Positions 25,205 through 35,616 of a stretch of DNA of 64,000 nucleotides are shown here, one piece after another. Both the position numbers and the translations under genes were made by a program. This DNA is from Oscillospiraceae bacterium (GTDB lineage Bacteria; Bacillota; Clostridia; Oscillospirales; CAG-272), in assembly GCA_015064555.1 (NCBI GenBank), contig SVRZ01000001.1:1-64000 (forward strand), in the 5' to 3' direction. Numbering within the stretch: the first letter of the stretch is position 1; the number at the start of each line of letters is the position of its first letter. The notes beneath the pieces are model-generated. The model was not told the origin of the DNA. It ran no database searches and was given only the letters and a program-made list of their open reading frames with translations.

Positions 25205-26809
25205 TTAAGCCTCTGCACCGACAGTTTCATCGGTGATGGTAGTCATCGCTTCCTCCATAGTCATACCGCCGGCAACAGCCTCCTTGCGCGCCGCATTCAC
25301 AGCCTGAATGGTCTTTAAGCGCTTGCCGTCAAGCGAGTAGCCCTTCATTGCAAGAAGAGTGAGCGCCCACGCGAGCATGGGGATAAGGCAGAACAGAACT
25401 ATAACAACGCCTCTCATGCCATCCGCATAGGGAGTCATCTTTGTGGGAAGATCGTTCACACCGATAAAGAGAAGTGCTATAGAAACGACAGTCGCGGAAA
25501 GGCTCGATACAAGCTTATCCACAAGGCTGAAGAGAGTTCCCATAATGCCGGGGATAAATTTACCCGATCTGTAGGTTTCGTAATCTGCACAGTCGGCAAC
25601 CATCGGGATAGGCATATCCGCAGTTGCGTAATACGCACCGTAGCCTACTCCGAAGAAGAGAATGAACAGAACCGTGTAAAGATTTATCGTTATTTTGAAG
25701 TCGGGGCCAAAGAGCTTTCCTTCAAATATAGAAAGGTTCCACTGAGGCTCGCCGAATCTCCAGAGCAGAAGGAGCACAAACACTCCGATGTAGCAAAGGA
25801 ACGCCACTGCAACGTAAGTCATAAGCGAGCGCTTCTGTCCGTGCTTCTGCGAGGTACGTACGGTAAGAAGGAAGAAGGGCGCCGAGAAAACATAGCCGAG
25901 AACCATCATTATAAGATAGAGGTTATCGTAGTGGTTGTCCGATACGATGCTTCCTGCGTCTATGTGAGTGCCGAACTGAGTCATGCAGCCGTAGAGCATG
26001 CAAAGAACGGTAACGTTGGTCGCAATAGAGAGAGCAAGCTTGCATCCGCCGCCTGCTACCATAAGGCGCTGAAGCGGCTTGTTATTCTTGACTATAGAAA
26101 CGTATTCCCGAAGCTTGATCTGCTCCTGCTTTCCACTGATTCCGAAATACTCGGTGCGGTCCTTTTCCCAGATGCCTATAACGGCAAGGGCAGTAAGTAT
26201 AACCGATATGATTACCCCGATGGGAGTCATAATGGCAAACCAGGTCGCATTATAGTCGCCCGCAACACCGTTACCTGCGATTATGGGAGCGATAAACTGC
26301 ATAGCTCCCATTCCCACAAGCGATGCCACCGTGTTGAATATGGTAAACAAGGGACGCTGATTCGAGTCATTCGTCAGGACCGGCTGCGCAGAGCGCGTAA
26401 CCGAGGTCTGGAGGGTGTAGCCTATTACCCATACCGCGTAAAGAAGAATAAAGAGCACGTAGCGAAGCCACATAGCAGATGCGGGGATAAGAGGTGTTAT
26501 TACGTAAAGAATTATCACGGATACCGCCATAATGAGGTTTCCGATGACCATAAACGGACGGAATTTACCGAACTTTCCGTCGGTCTTGTCCATTATCGCA
26601 CCTATTATGGGATCGGTTATCGCATCAAATACGCGCATTCCCGTAACCATAAAGGATGCAAAGACCATAGCCAGCCCGAGAACCTTGTTACCGAAGGTTG
26701 CGATATAGCTCAGTATGAGCACGAAATACACGTTAGTCGCACCGTTGTTCATCGGGAACAGGGCAAGCTGGTAAAGCTTGGCACGGTTAGTGCCCTGATT
26801 TTCGTTCAT
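25205..26809 (-). CDS. MFS transporter, GPH (glycoside-pentoside-hexuronide:cation symporter) type
   Basis: 12-TM pattern; VFDAITDPIIGAIMDKTDGKFGKFRPFM hallmark; ADCADYETYRSGKFIPGIMGTLFSLVDK. Confidence 0.9.
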   Translation of the reverse strand: MNENQGTNRAKLYQLALFPMNNGATNVYFVLILSYIATFGNKVLGLAMVFASFMVTGMRVFDAITDPIIGAIMDKTDGKFGKFRPFMVIGNLIMAVSVIILYVITPLIPASAMWLRYVLFILLYAVWVIGYTLQTSVTRSAQPVLTNDSNQRPLFTIFNTVASLVGMGAMQFIAPIIAGNGVAGDYNATWFAIMTPIGVIISVILTALAVIGIWEKDRTEYFGISGKQEQIKLREYVSIVKNNKPLQRLMVAGGGCKLALSIATNVTVLCMLYGCMTQFGTHIDAGSIVSDNHYDNLYLIMMVLGYVFSAPFFLLTVRTSQKHGQKRSLMTYVAVAFLCYIGVFVLLLLWRFGEPQWNLSIFEGKLFGPDFKITINLYTVLFILFFGVGYGAYYATADMPIPMVADCADYETYRSGKFIPGIMGTLFSLVDKLVSSLSATVVSIALLFIGVNDLPTKMTPYADGMRGVVIVLFCLIPMLAWALTLLAMKGYSLDGKRLKTIQAVNAARKEAVAGGMTMEEAMTTITDETVGAEA

Positions 26810-26898
26810 ATCAATATCACCTTTCTTGGAATAAGCTCTTGTAAAAAAGTTTTAATAAATGCCGCAAAGCACCGATTCCCGACACACCATGTGGGTTA

Positions 26899-28818
26899 TC
26901 AGGTCCAGTTGCCTCCGCCTGCCTTCTTTTTGCTGAGCTTATATGCCGGGTTCTTTTTCTCTGCCCGACGTATTTTTATAGTATCCGAAAGCTCGCCGGC
27001 AGATGCCCTTATTTCACACTCACCGACAAGGGGAATGCGGAAGTTAAAGACCTTTTCACCGACCTTTGTTTCGTATTTTTCTCCGTTTACATAAAGTGTT
27101 ACCTCAGAGCAGTTGGAGTATACCTTTATATTGGTCTTACTCTCGGCTCTGTCAACGTAGCGCCTGCCCGTGATATAAACAAAGGGCTCCTTTGACCACC
27201 ACGCCTTGTAGAGATAGAAGCTGTCCTTCTTCGTTTTACGGTCGAAGGTGACAAGCCCCTTATGATTCATTCCCGGCTCGCCGCCCTGATTCCTGGCATC
27301 GGCGGCAAAGTCGAACATGTTCCAAAGATGCGTAGCCCACATAAACGGGCGCTTATCGAAGAATCTCAGCATAAATTCGTGATACTTGCACTGATACTCC
27401 TCGGTCTGATCTCCGCGCACAGGGTGCGAGGAATGAAGATTCGGCATACATTCACAGCCGTACTCGGAATAGCCCAACGGTCTGTTCGGGTATACCGCGT
27501 GGAAGAAGTCCACCCATAGGTTATTAAGCCACATGAACGGGGTGTACCACCCGAGATACAGATTCCAGCTTACGAGATCGGAAATATGCGCCACGGGGTT
27601 GAACGGACCGCAGACCGCATAGCAGGCAAGCGTAGTCAACCTGTCGGGATCCATCTCGTGAACAAGATCGTTCAGCATCCTGTGATTATCGAGCATATCC
27701 TTCTTATCCTTGGTGGAAATGGTTATCTCATTTGAGAGTCCCCAGAATAAGATCGAGGGGTGATTGTAGCACTGGGTTATAAGCTCCTTCATCTGACTTA
27801 CGGTATTTTCTCTGCCGCTTGGCATATGCTCGGAGATGTAGGGTATCTCAGCCCACACCACCATACCGTATTCGTCGCAAAGATCGTAAAAATACTGATC
27901 GTGCTGATAATGCGCCAAGCGGATAGTATTTGCTCCCACCTCGCGTATCATAGCCATATCCTCATCGTGATGCTCCTTTGTGAGCGCATTGCCTATTCCC
28001 TTACGGTCCTGATGACGGCAGACACCGCGCAAGGGATACGGCCTTCCGTTAAGGAAGAAGCCCTCCTTGGAGTCAACGCGGAAGTATCTTGCTCCGAAGC
28101 GACAGCTGACGCGGTCGGTCTCGGTGCCGTCTACCGAAAGAACAGCCTCACAGGTGTAAAGATAAGGATCCTCGATTCCCTGCCACAGGTGCACGTTTTC
28201 AACCTTCACGGTAGTATCGGTTCCGCTTCCCTCTCCAACGGTATTCCCATCGGCATCCTTGAGTATTATCCTGACCTCGCCCGACTCGGCGTTATGCCAG
28301 CTCCTTACCCATACCTCGGCATCCTTTTCCTTTACTCGCGGGCATACGGCAAGCCCCCTGCCGCCGAAATGATCCATGTCGAAGTGATAACGGTTCACGC
28401 TGACAAGCTTGACATCGCGGTATATTCCACCGTAGAAGGTGAAATCTGCCTTCTGCGGATATATTTTATCGTTCTTCGAGTTATCAACCTCAACGAGAAG
28501 ATGATTTTCTTTCGAAAGAAGATCTGTAATATCCGCGCGGAAGGTCGAATAGCCTCCGTCATGTATTAAGACGGCGCTTCCGTTCAGCACGACCTTCGCC
28601 GTCGAATTAACTCCCGAAAACTCTATATAAAGCCTTTCGTTTTCCGAAAGCTCGGGCGCGGCAAAGACCTTTTCGTATTGACAGCTGCCGCGGAAATAAT
28701 CGTCGCCGCCGTCCTGGCCGTCCTTGTTGTTCCATGTGTGAGGAATATTCACCTGCTTCTCCGTACCGTCGTGATAGCGGAAAAGCCAATTTTCGTTTAT
28801 AAGCTGCTCTTTTCTCAT
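26899..28818 (-). CDS. Glycoside hydrolase family 2 (beta-galactosidase/beta-glucuronidase-like)
   Basis: WLFRYHDG...NIPHTWN, RGVCRHQDRKGIGNAL, HPSILFWGLSNE acid/base motif, LGYSEYGCE. Confidence 0.93.
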   Translation of the reverse strand: MRKEQLINENWLFRYHDGTEKQVNIPHTWNNKDGQDGGDDYFRGSCQYEKVFAAPELSENERLYIEFSGVNSTAKVVLNGSAVLIHDGGYSTFRADITDLLSKENHLLVEVDNSKNDKIYPQKADFTFYGGIYRDVKLVSVNRYHFDMDHFGGRGLAVCPRVKEKDAEVWVRSWHNAESGEVRIILKDADGNTVGEGSGTDTTVKVENVHLWQGIEDPYLYTCEAVLSVDGTETDRVSCRFGARYFRVDSKEGFFLNGRPYPLRGVCRHQDRKGIGNALTKEHHDEDMAMIREVGANTIRLAHYQHDQYFYDLCDEYGMVVWAEIPYISEHMPSGRENTVSQMKELITQCYNHPSILFWGLSNEITISTKDKKDMLDNHRMLNDLVHEMDPDRLTTLACYAVCGPFNPVAHISDLVSWNLYLGWYTPFMWLNNLWVDFFHAVYPNRPLGYSEYGCECMPNLHSSHPVRGDQTEEYQCKYHEFMLRFFDKRPFMWATHLWNMFDFAADARNQGGEPGMNHKGLVTFDRKTKKDSFYLYKAWWSKEPFVYITGRRYVDRAESKTNIKVYSNCSEVTLYVNGEKYETKVGEKVFNFRIPLVGECEIRASAGELSDTIKIRRAEKKNPAYKLSKKKAGGGNWT

Positions 28819-28839
28819 AAAAGCTCCATTCGATAAGGA

Positions 28840-28889
28840 ATCCCCCCTGCCCTACTGTGCAAGAATAGACCGCGGACAGGGGGATTTTT
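28840..28889. terminator. Hairpin between GH3 and GH2 genes (attenuator/terminator-like)
   Basis: AATCCCCCCTGCCC...CAGGGGGATTTTT long stem; A/T tract at the end. Confidence 0.6.
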
Positions 28890-28910
28890 CAATTCAGATA
28901 AGTCTTATAA

Positions 28911-31871
28911 TTAATCGTCAAGCTTGCGTTTGATAACAACAAACAGCACAGCGAGCACACCTATAGCAATCGTAGCATAGGTTACGGTATTGATAATACC
29001 GGGTGTTACGGCATGAACCACGGTGTCAGGGCCGACCTCATTCATAGCCGCAGAATTGATGATGGTGTAAAGGTTGTGATGCATAGCCTCAACCATGGCA
29101 TTTACAACAACGGGATCATCCTTTGCACCCTTGAGTGCGTTTACAGCGTAAGGAAGCATAGCATCGAAGCAGGTAACACCGCCGGCAAGAACCGCATCGG
29201 CACCGTTACAGTAGGTAACGAGGATGTTGTCGGTGATGGACATAGCCCTGTTACCCCACTCTCCGCGGAGAATGCCGGACATAAGTCCCTGGTGCATACC
29301 CGACCAGGTGGTGCCCCAACGGGTGTAAGCGGTCATAACGCCACCGAGACCGTCGTTCTCCTCAAGTGCCTTCTGGAATGCCTTGAGATATATCTCACGT
29401 GCAGCCTGCTCGGTAATCCATGCAGCCTGACCAAGGCGGTCCTGCTCGCAATCGTTAAGAGCAAAATGCTTCATAACAACGTCAACACCCTTGGAGCGGA
29501 TACCCTTAACCTCGATACCGCCCATCTCACCGGAAAGGAAGCCGTCCTCGGAGTAATACTCGAAGTTACGTCCGCCATAGGGAGTACGGTGAGTGTTTGC
29601 GCCGGGGCCGTAAAGACAGGAAACACCTGCATCTATACAGTCGTTACCTATCATCTTACCAACCTCATACATAAGATCAAGATTGAAGGTTGCCGCCATA
29701 ACGTCCTCGGAGGTAAATGCGGTAGCCTCCGCACCGAGACCGGAGCCGAAGAGCGAAACGGTAAGTCCCTGAGGACCGTTCTCGTCACGCGAGCCGGGAG
29801 CACTTACCGATGCTACGGGCTGACGCCAGTGGAAGCAGTCACCCATCTTGATAAGCTCGTCGATGGTTACGTTCAGAAGGAGCTTATCCCAAGCGGGATC
29901 GTCATAATCTTTAGCCGCCATAACGCCGTCATTATCCTCGTCCATCTCGAACATATCGTAAAGGGTAAGTCCGTTCTTTGCATCAAGCACGGGCATATTC
30001 TTCCATTCCTCGGGAACGGTGAAGTATTTCTCACCCATAGTAGCCCAGCGGCCCTCGGTGAGCTCGGTAACCATGCTGTCAACAAGGTTCAGCTTAACAC
30101 TCTCGGTGGGCCAGGTTCCCGTCCAGTCGTTTCTCGAAAGGAAGGTAACGGTGTTCTCACCGAAGTATACGTTGGGATCTGCATCCTGAAGCTGATTTTC
30201 GATCTTAGTTCCGTTAAGAGAGGTGGAATAGGTAACGGAATCAAATACCATATCCCAGTTGTAAACGAGTGCGGAATTGCCCTCGCCGTCCATACCGTTA
30301 GCGGCGGTGTAGCCCTTTGCGGCAAGAACGTTGTTCACAGCATTGTGAGAATCGGTAGCCGCGGTAAGGTAATAGGTTCCCGCATCAATGATGTAGGTGC
30401 CTGCGCCCTTGGCATCGTAAGCCGCCATATCGCGCTCGTCTACCTGAACGGTAACCACCTCGGATGCGCCCGCCTCAAGAACTGCGGTCTTGCCGAAGCC
30501 TATGAGCTGAACTGCAGCCTTCTCTATTTCGTTATCAATATCGTACTGAGTGTAGGGAGAGGAAAGATAGATCTGAACGGTCTCCTTGCCTGCAACAGAG
30601 CCTGCATTGGTGACCTTAACGCTTACGTTGTAGCAAGTCTCGCCGTATGCGTTGGTAGCCTTCTCAACAGTCATATCGCTGTAGGTGAAGGTGGTGTAGG
30701 AAAGGCCGTATCCGAAGGGGAATGCAACCTCGTTTCCGTACTTTGAAGCATAATCGCCTGCATTGCCCATGCCCATAACGGCATCTGCATAGCGGGTTTC
30801 ATAATACTTGTAGCCTACGTAAATGCCCTCCTGATATACCATATAGGTGGAAGCATTTTCGGGGATCTGAGGATCATCTGCGTTGAATCCGCCGTAGGTC
30901 ATAGCTATGAAGTTCTGCATAGCGGGAGATGTGAAGTTATCGTAGCAATAGGTATCGACAAGGCTACCCGAGGGATTTACCTTACCTGCGAGGATATCGG
31001 TAACCGCATTGGTGCCCGCGATACCGAGTCCACCTACCCAGAGGCAAGCGTCAACGGTGTAATCCTTGAGGAAGTCTACCTCAAGAGCGTTGGAGGTGTT
31101 GATAAGAACCACAACGCTCGAAACCTTACCCGCCGCCTTAAGATCGGTAGCGTACTGAAGAAGCTTTCTTTCACGCTCGTCAAGCTCAAGATAGTTCTGA
31201 GCATTCTTCTGTCCTTCGTAGCCGGGGAAGGAGCAATCGTAACCCTCGCCGCCTACACGGGAGAAGGTAATGATAACCGCATCGCCGTACTCGGAGATGG
31301 AATTCTTTACGTTTTCGGGATATTTGTCAATGTCGATCTCAACGATGGGTGCCTGTCCTGCAAGAACCGCACTCTCGCCCTCGGATGCACCTGCCTCGTC
31401 CATTATCTTTTCCATGAGCGATTCGGCATCCTTGCTGCCGTACCAATCCCAAAGAACGGGATTCACGGTAAGACCTGACTTTTCAAGTGCCGCCTTGAGA
31501 TTGTCTGCCTTGGATGCATCAACGTTACCCGATCCGGTACCGCCGTATGTCAGGCTCACAGAGTTCGTGGAAAGTGTGCTGACCTTAGCTCCGCTCTTGA
31601 GAGGAAGCGCGCCGTTATTGAGAAGAAGTGCCGCGCCTTCTGCTTCTACCTCGTAGCAAAGCGCGTTACCTGCGGCTATTCTGTCGGCCTCAGAGGCATA
31701 ATCGCCCTTGAAGTATATTGCCGTCTTGTCCGCATTTTCAAGCTCCCAGAAGGTATTACCGGGAACAAGAAGAGAAAGTGTATTGTCAAAGAGTCTGACA
31801 ACAACGTTCACAGGGATCATAATGACCAAAACGATGATCAGTAAGACCGAGATGAATTTAATGAGTCTCAT
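28911..31871 (-). CDS. Glycoside hydrolase family 3 with permuted domain order (C-domain, FnIII-like, then N-domain) and TM segments at both ends
   Basis: GAALLLNNGALPLK near the N-terminus; GYGLSYTTFTYSDM...VTVKVTNAGSVAGKETVQIYL mid-protein; GVDVVMKHFALNDCEQDR...MSITDN late; hydrophobic helices at residues ~5-25 and ~955-980. Confidence 0.88.
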   Translation of the reverse strand: MRLIKFISVLLIIVLVIMIPVNVVVRLFDNTLSLLVPGNTFWELENADKTAIYFKGDYASEADRIAAGNALCYEVEAEGAALLLNNGALPLKSGAKVSTLSTNSVSLTYGGTGSGNVDASKADNLKAALEKSGLTVNPVLWDWYGSKDAESLMEKIMDEAGASEGESAVLAGQAPIVEIDIDKYPENVKNSISEYGDAVIITFSRVGGEGYDCSFPGYEGQKNAQNYLELDERERKLLQYATDLKAAGKVSSVVVLINTSNALEVDFLKDYTVDACLWVGGLGIAGTNAVTDILAGKVNPSGSLVDTYCYDNFTSPAMQNFIAMTYGGFNADDPQIPENASTYMVYQEGIYVGYKYYETRYADAVMGMGNAGDYASKYGNEVAFPFGYGLSYTTFTYSDMTVEKATNAYGETCYNVSVKVTNAGSVAGKETVQIYLSSPYTQYDIDNEIEKAAVQLIGFGKTAVLEAGASEVVTVQVDERDMAAYDAKGAGTYIIDAGTYYLTAATDSHNAVNNVLAAKGYTAANGMDGEGNSALVYNWDMVFDSVTYSTSLNGTKIENQLQDADPNVYFGENTVTFLSRNDWTGTWPTESVKLNLVDSMVTELTEGRWATMGEKYFTVPEEWKNMPVLDAKNGLTLYDMFEMDEDNDGVMAAKDYDDPAWDKLLLNVTIDELIKMGDCFHWRQPVASVSAPGSRDENGPQGLTVSLFGSGLGAEATAFTSEDVMAATFNLDLMYEVGKMIGNDCIDAGVSCLYGPGANTHRTPYGGRNFEYYSEDGFLSGEMGGIEVKGIRSKGVDVVMKHFALNDCEQDRLGQAAWITEQAAREIYLKAFQKALEENDGLGGVMTAYTRWGTTWSGMHQGLMSGILRGEWGNRAMSITDNILVTYCNGADAVLAGGVTCFDAMLPYAVNALKGAKDDPVVVNAMVEAMHHNLYTIINSAAMNEVGPDTVVHAVTPGIINTVTYATIAIGVLAVLFVVIKRKLDD

Positions 31872-31922
31872 AATTCTGCTCCTTTTTCTTTCGGGCTGTA
31901 CCCGAATATGTTTTGGGTTTTA

Positions 31923-31957
31923 AAAAAGCAACGGCGCAAAAAGCTCCGTTGCTTTTT
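31923..31957. terminator. Rho-independent terminator (bidirectional)
   Basis: AAAAAGCAACGG-n-CCGTTGCTTTTT. Confidence 0.8.
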
Positions 31958-31973
31958 AAAACGTCCATTTTAC

Positions 31974-32002
31974 ATTATAACATTGCAAACGCGAGTTGTC
32001 TA
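31974..32002 (-). promoter_or_regulatory. Predicted sigma-A promoter of the GH3-GH2-MFS cluster
   Basis: Reverse complement TAGACA-N17-TATAAT. Confidence 0.55.
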
Positions 32003-32180
32003 CAGAAAATCGCGCATAATATAAAATAAGTCGGTTTGTGTTATATAATATTGACAAAAAGCTTTGTATAAAACTATCAACGCGGTGACTTTTACCGGTG
32101 ATTCATTTTCCGGGATCGGTCGGATCCCGCCCGACGTCAAAGCATATTCTCAAAGAATATTTGCCCCGATAGCACCGCTA

Positions 32181-33863
32181 TTATTCAAGGTAAGAGGAAA
32201 GACCGCGCACGAATTCGTAATCCTCTGCGGAATAGATACCGTCAGGCTCGGTAGCAAGCACGCGGTCTATATATCCGCCAAGGCTCAGATACCATAACGT
32301 GTTGGTCGAAATTTCGGCACTGAAGTACATCTGCACCTCAAGCTCATATCGGTGCGAATAATCGTCGGCATCTATTTCTATGCTGAGGCATATGTATTTC
32401 TCGCCGTTCTTTTCGGCTCTGTGCCAGTCATCGCTTGCGCACACCTCGCCGTCCACCTTAACTCCGCTGTAATTGATGACGCCCTCGTCATCAAAGCTCG
32501 CAGGGAAATAAACATTCAGGAAAAGACCTTCGTTTTCGCTTACGCTGACAAGCAGGGGACCGTCATATACACATGCTACAACGTAGAGGATGCTTCCATC
32601 CTCCTGATATCTCATCTGCCAGTCATATTTGTACACGCCCTCCTCCTTATTGCCGGGAACGGCATAAGGGAAATCGGGATCTTCGTCCTTTGCCCAAAGC
32701 TGAGTGATCGACTGCTTATCCTTCTTGAAGGTGTATTTCTGCACATCATCCTCGCTCACGTAACGGACGGGCGCGGGGATAACATCCATTCTCTTTTCAT
32801 AATAATTCCAATTCGAAAATCCGTCAAGATACCTTACGGTCTTTCCGCCGCCGTGAAGCTCGTATTCATTCTTGGTTATTACCTTGACCAGGGGCGTGTC
32901 GGATTTTATAAGAGACATATTCGCTTCATCCGAGTTTGCAAAGACGTTTCTGCCCTCAAGCTCAACAACACCTTCAGATGAGGATTCGGCAGAGCCGAGC
33001 ACAAAGTTTGAGATGCAGTTTCTGAATACGACCTTACCTACCGCGCTGTTGAAGATCTTCTGAGAAGCACCGTCCGCCTGAAGCAAAACACAGTCCTCAA
33101 TATTTAACACGGTCTCGGGTCCTGCCGAATTTATCAGCGCTCTTACGTCCATCATAACGATGTTCGCATGCCTGATATTGAGGGTTGCCTTGCCGCATCT
33201 GGGTACGATAAAGCCCGAATAATCGTGGATTATGCTATAGTAATTTCCTCCGTCTATATTAACGGCACAGTTCTCATCGCAAAGGCGCCCTCCGTCCGCC
33301 GTCATTATAAGGTCTATCAGACAGGAGGAGTAGGTGGTCAGATTTTCGCCGGGATAAGTCACATCTCCTACGGTAAACTTTCCCGAATTAATAACGGCCG
33401 ATTCGCCGCCTATGGTGAAAATATTACCGCCAAGACTTATATTTTCAACGTTTGTTCCGTATATTTCACCGCCGGGGAGCGAGGAATATACGTTAAGAGT
33501 TGTGTAATCTTTTACACTTATCAGATTAATCTTTTCAAGCGCATAGAGCGCGTTGCCTCCAAGGTCGAGATTTATAGTTCTCGGTGCCTCGGCGCTTGAT
33601 ATAAATCCCAGCGTTCCCGTCATTCTCAAATCGCTATTCAAAACTACGGTATCTCCGTCAGAAAGAAGGGGAAGCGCAGCGCGCAGATCTTCAAATTTCT
33701 CACCGGAAAGCTCGCTTTTCTCGGTCATTGTGTCATCGTAAACGGTGAATCCGACTGCACTTTCCTCGCCCTCTGCATATACGGTCACACCGATAACAGC
33801 TACTGTAAGCAGGGCTACAAAAAGTATAAGAGGTATGAAAGCTGTTTTTATTTTTCCGAACAT
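32181..33863 (-). CDS. Secreted protein, probable beta-helix, with a cleavable signal peptide
   Basis: MFGKIKTAFIPLILFVALLTVAVIGVTVYAEG; repeated beta motifs; AGGAGG RBS upstream of ATG at 33863. Confidence 0.7.
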   Translation of the reverse strand: MFGKIKTAFIPLILFVALLTVAVIGVTVYAEGEESAVGFTVYDDTMTEKSELSGEKFEDLRAALPLLSDGDTVVLNSDLRMTGTLGFISSAEAPRTINLDLGGNALYALEKINLISVKDYTTLNVYSSLPGGEIYGTNVENISLGGNIFTIGGESAVINSGKFTVGDVTYPGENLTTYSSCLIDLIMTADGGRLCDENCAVNIDGGNYYSIIHDYSGFIVPRCGKATLNIRHANIVMMDVRALINSAGPETVLNIEDCVLLQADGASQKIFNSAVGKVVFRNCISNFVLGSAESSSEGVVELEGRNVFANSDEANMSLIKSDTPLVKVITKNEYELHGGGKTVRYLDGFSNWNYYEKRMDVIPAPVRYVSEDDVQKYTFKKDKQSITQLWAKDEDPDFPYAVPGNKEEGVYKYDWQMRYQEDGSILYVVACVYDGPLLVSVSENEGLFLNVYFPASFDDEGVINYSGVKVDGEVCASDDWHRAEKNGEKYICLSIEIDADDYSHRYELEVQMYFSAEISTNTLWYLSLGGYIDRVLATEPDGIYSAEDYEFVRGLSSYLE

Positions 33864-33959
33864 AAATCCTCCTGTTTTTAAAAAAGTGATAGCGAATTTC
33901 AAAGCACCCAATACCGTTTACAGGCAATAATCCGGACGGGCGCATATAAATCCATTTTC

Positions 33960-33988
33960 ATTATATACCAAAACCAAGCGGTTGTCAA
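33960..33988 (-). promoter_or_regulatory. Predicted sigma-A promoter of the 32181-33863 gene
   Basis: Reverse complement TTGACA-N17-TATAAT. Confidence 0.7.
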
Positions 33989-34067
33989 TAGGTATCGGCC
34001 GCTTATATCGCGCGCATGCTGACAGCATAGAGAATGAGTCTGTGTCACTTGAGCTCAGGCGAACAAA

Positions 34068-34134
34068 AAAAGCTGCATCATCAGGGTGCAGCCCAACGAA
34101 AAGGGGGTGCACCGAAATGAAGCAGCCTTTTTGG
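34068..34134 (-). terminator. Long hairpin terminator downstream of dpaB
   Basis: Minus strand: AAAGGCTGCTTCAT...GGTGCA...TGCACC...ATGATGCAGCTTTTTTT. Confidence 0.7.
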
Positions 34135-34175
34135 GGTACTCTTAAATGAAGCAACCCGCGGGAGCCGTAGGCGTG

Positions 34176-34736
34176 CTACACGAACATAGGCCGAAGCACC
34201 CTTCCCTCCTTCATAGCAGAAAGAGCCTCCTCGACTCGGTCAAAATCGGCAACAAGAGAATACGGCTTGCCTCGCGGATCGTCCTGGCGCATAGGCACGA
34301 AATAGACTCCGCGCCTGGTTATAAGTCTGCCGATATTCGAAAGATTCTGCGACATGGCATCGTTTGATGCAGCGGCGATAAGGAGCGGCCTGTCTGAGCG
34401 CAGATGCGCCTTTGCCGCCATCGTTACGGCGGAGTCGGTTATACCGTTTGCCAGCTTCGCAAGAGTATTTCCCGTACAGGGCGCGATTATCAGCGCGCTG
34501 AGCGGAGATGACGGGCCGAGAGGCTCGGCATCCCGAACGGTGTGGATGATGCTTCTGCCCGTCAATTCCCTGACCTTACTCCTGAGGTCCTCGCACTTAT
34601 AGAATCTTGTGTCGGTTTCATACGTCCTCTCGCTCATTATGGGCTGGATCTCGTATCCCTTGCGAGCCAGCTCACCGAGCACCCTCAGCGAATCCTTCAA
34701 CGTGCAGAAGGAGCCGCACAGAGCATATCCAATCAT
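34176..34736 (-). CDS. dpaB: Dipicolinate synthase subunit B
   Basis: Flavoprotein-like MIGYALCGSFCTLKDS..., LIIAPCTGNTLAKLANGITDSAVTMAAKAHLR, NIGRLITRRGVYFVPMRQDDP. Confidence 0.93.
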   Translation of the reverse strand: MIGYALCGSFCTLKDSLRVLGELARKGYEIQPIMSERTYETDTRFYKCEDLRSKVRELTGRSIIHTVRDAEPLGPSSPLSALIIAPCTGNTLAKLANGITDSAVTMAAKAHLRSDRPLLIAAASNDAMSQNLSNIGRLITRRGVYFVPMRQDDPRGKPYSLVADFDRVEEALSAMKEGRVLRPMFV

Positions 34737-34760
34737 ATCGTCATCTCCGTATATAAAGCC

Positions 34761-35525
34761 TTATTGTAGTTTCGGTTTTCCGATCATACGCAAAATCGAA
34801 GCGGCAAGCGCCTCTCCCGCGCTTTTCGGATACATCACCGCAGGAACAGAGGCGAATCGCTCATAATTTATACCGCGCGGCATATTTTCTCCCGATGCCA
34901 GCTCGATGATGCGAAGCCCCTCGGGGATCCTGACAGAGTCTGATATGAGCTTTGCCGGTGCGGTGTTTATGAGTATATCGAGTCCGGAAAACGCATCACA
35001 CCCCGCCGTGTCGAGCGAGGTCGAGTCGGCACCCGAGATGCCCAGCATACACAGATCCCGCTTCACCTCGTCTTTGGAGGTGAATACGGTTATCCCGGCA
35101 CCCAGGAAGGAGAGTATATAGAGAAGCCTTTGTCCTATTCTGCCATATCCGATTATTCCGACAGACAGTCCCGACGGTGCCACAGACTCCTCTGTGAGTA
35201 TCCTGCCGACAGTTCCCACTGCGGTGAGGTCGGCATTCGCAAGCAGAAGCTCCTCGTCGCGGCTGACGTCCACCGACGTCATACCGCTCTTTGAGATCAG
35301 CGCCCTTACCTCCTTTGGCAACGAATAGCCGGCAACTACCGTTCCGGGAGAAAATTCACCGATAATATCGGCGAAGCTCATATCCGTTCCGAGGACGGTT
35401 TTTCCGTCACGGGTAGAGGGTATCGGTAAGATAAGCATATCCCCGGCAAAGCCGCCCAGCTCCGAGAGCAGTTTTTCTCTGCAGAACCGAAGCCGCGGAT
35501 CCAGACCGTAAATATGGATATTCAT
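34761..35525 (-). CDS. dpaA: Dipicolinate synthase subunit A
   Basis: SVGIIGYGRIGQRL Rossmann motif, DILINTAPAKLI, IELASGENMPRGINYERF; adjacent to dpaB. Confidence 0.9.
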   Translation of the reverse strand: MNIHIYGLDPRLRFCREKLLSELGGFAGDMLILPIPSTRDGKTVLGTDMSFADIIGEFSPGTVVAGYSLPKEVRALISKSGMTSVDVSRDEELLLANADLTAVGTVGRILTEESVAPSGLSVGIIGYGRIGQRLLYILSFLGAGITVFTSKDEVKRDLCMLGISGADSTSLDTAGCDAFSGLDILINTAPAKLISDSVRIPEGLRIIELASGENMPRGINYERFASVPAVMYPKSAGEALAASILRMIGKPKLQ

Positions 35526-35543
35526 AAAATATCACAGCCTTCC

Positions 35544-35616
35544 CTCGGCGCTCGCGCCGAGATATGGTCAGCCGAAGCCGAGGCTCGCTCGGCTGAGATC
35601 GGCTTGACCTGCCGAT
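35544..35616. repeat. Three consecutive hairpins in the dpaA leader
   Basis: CTCGGCGC-TC-GCGCCGAG (35544-35561); CAGCCGA...TCGGCTG (35569-35595); ATCGGC...GCCGAT (35598-35616). Confidence 0.7.

Noticed and set aside
29013-30746. 577-aa plus-strand ORF opposite GH3
   Set aside because: Antisense of a confident GH3 gene; no recognisable motifs.
33918-34154. 78-aa minus-strand ORF downstream of dpaB
   Set aside because: Overlaps the long terminator hairpin (34068-34134) and a predicted promoter; unlikely to be coding.
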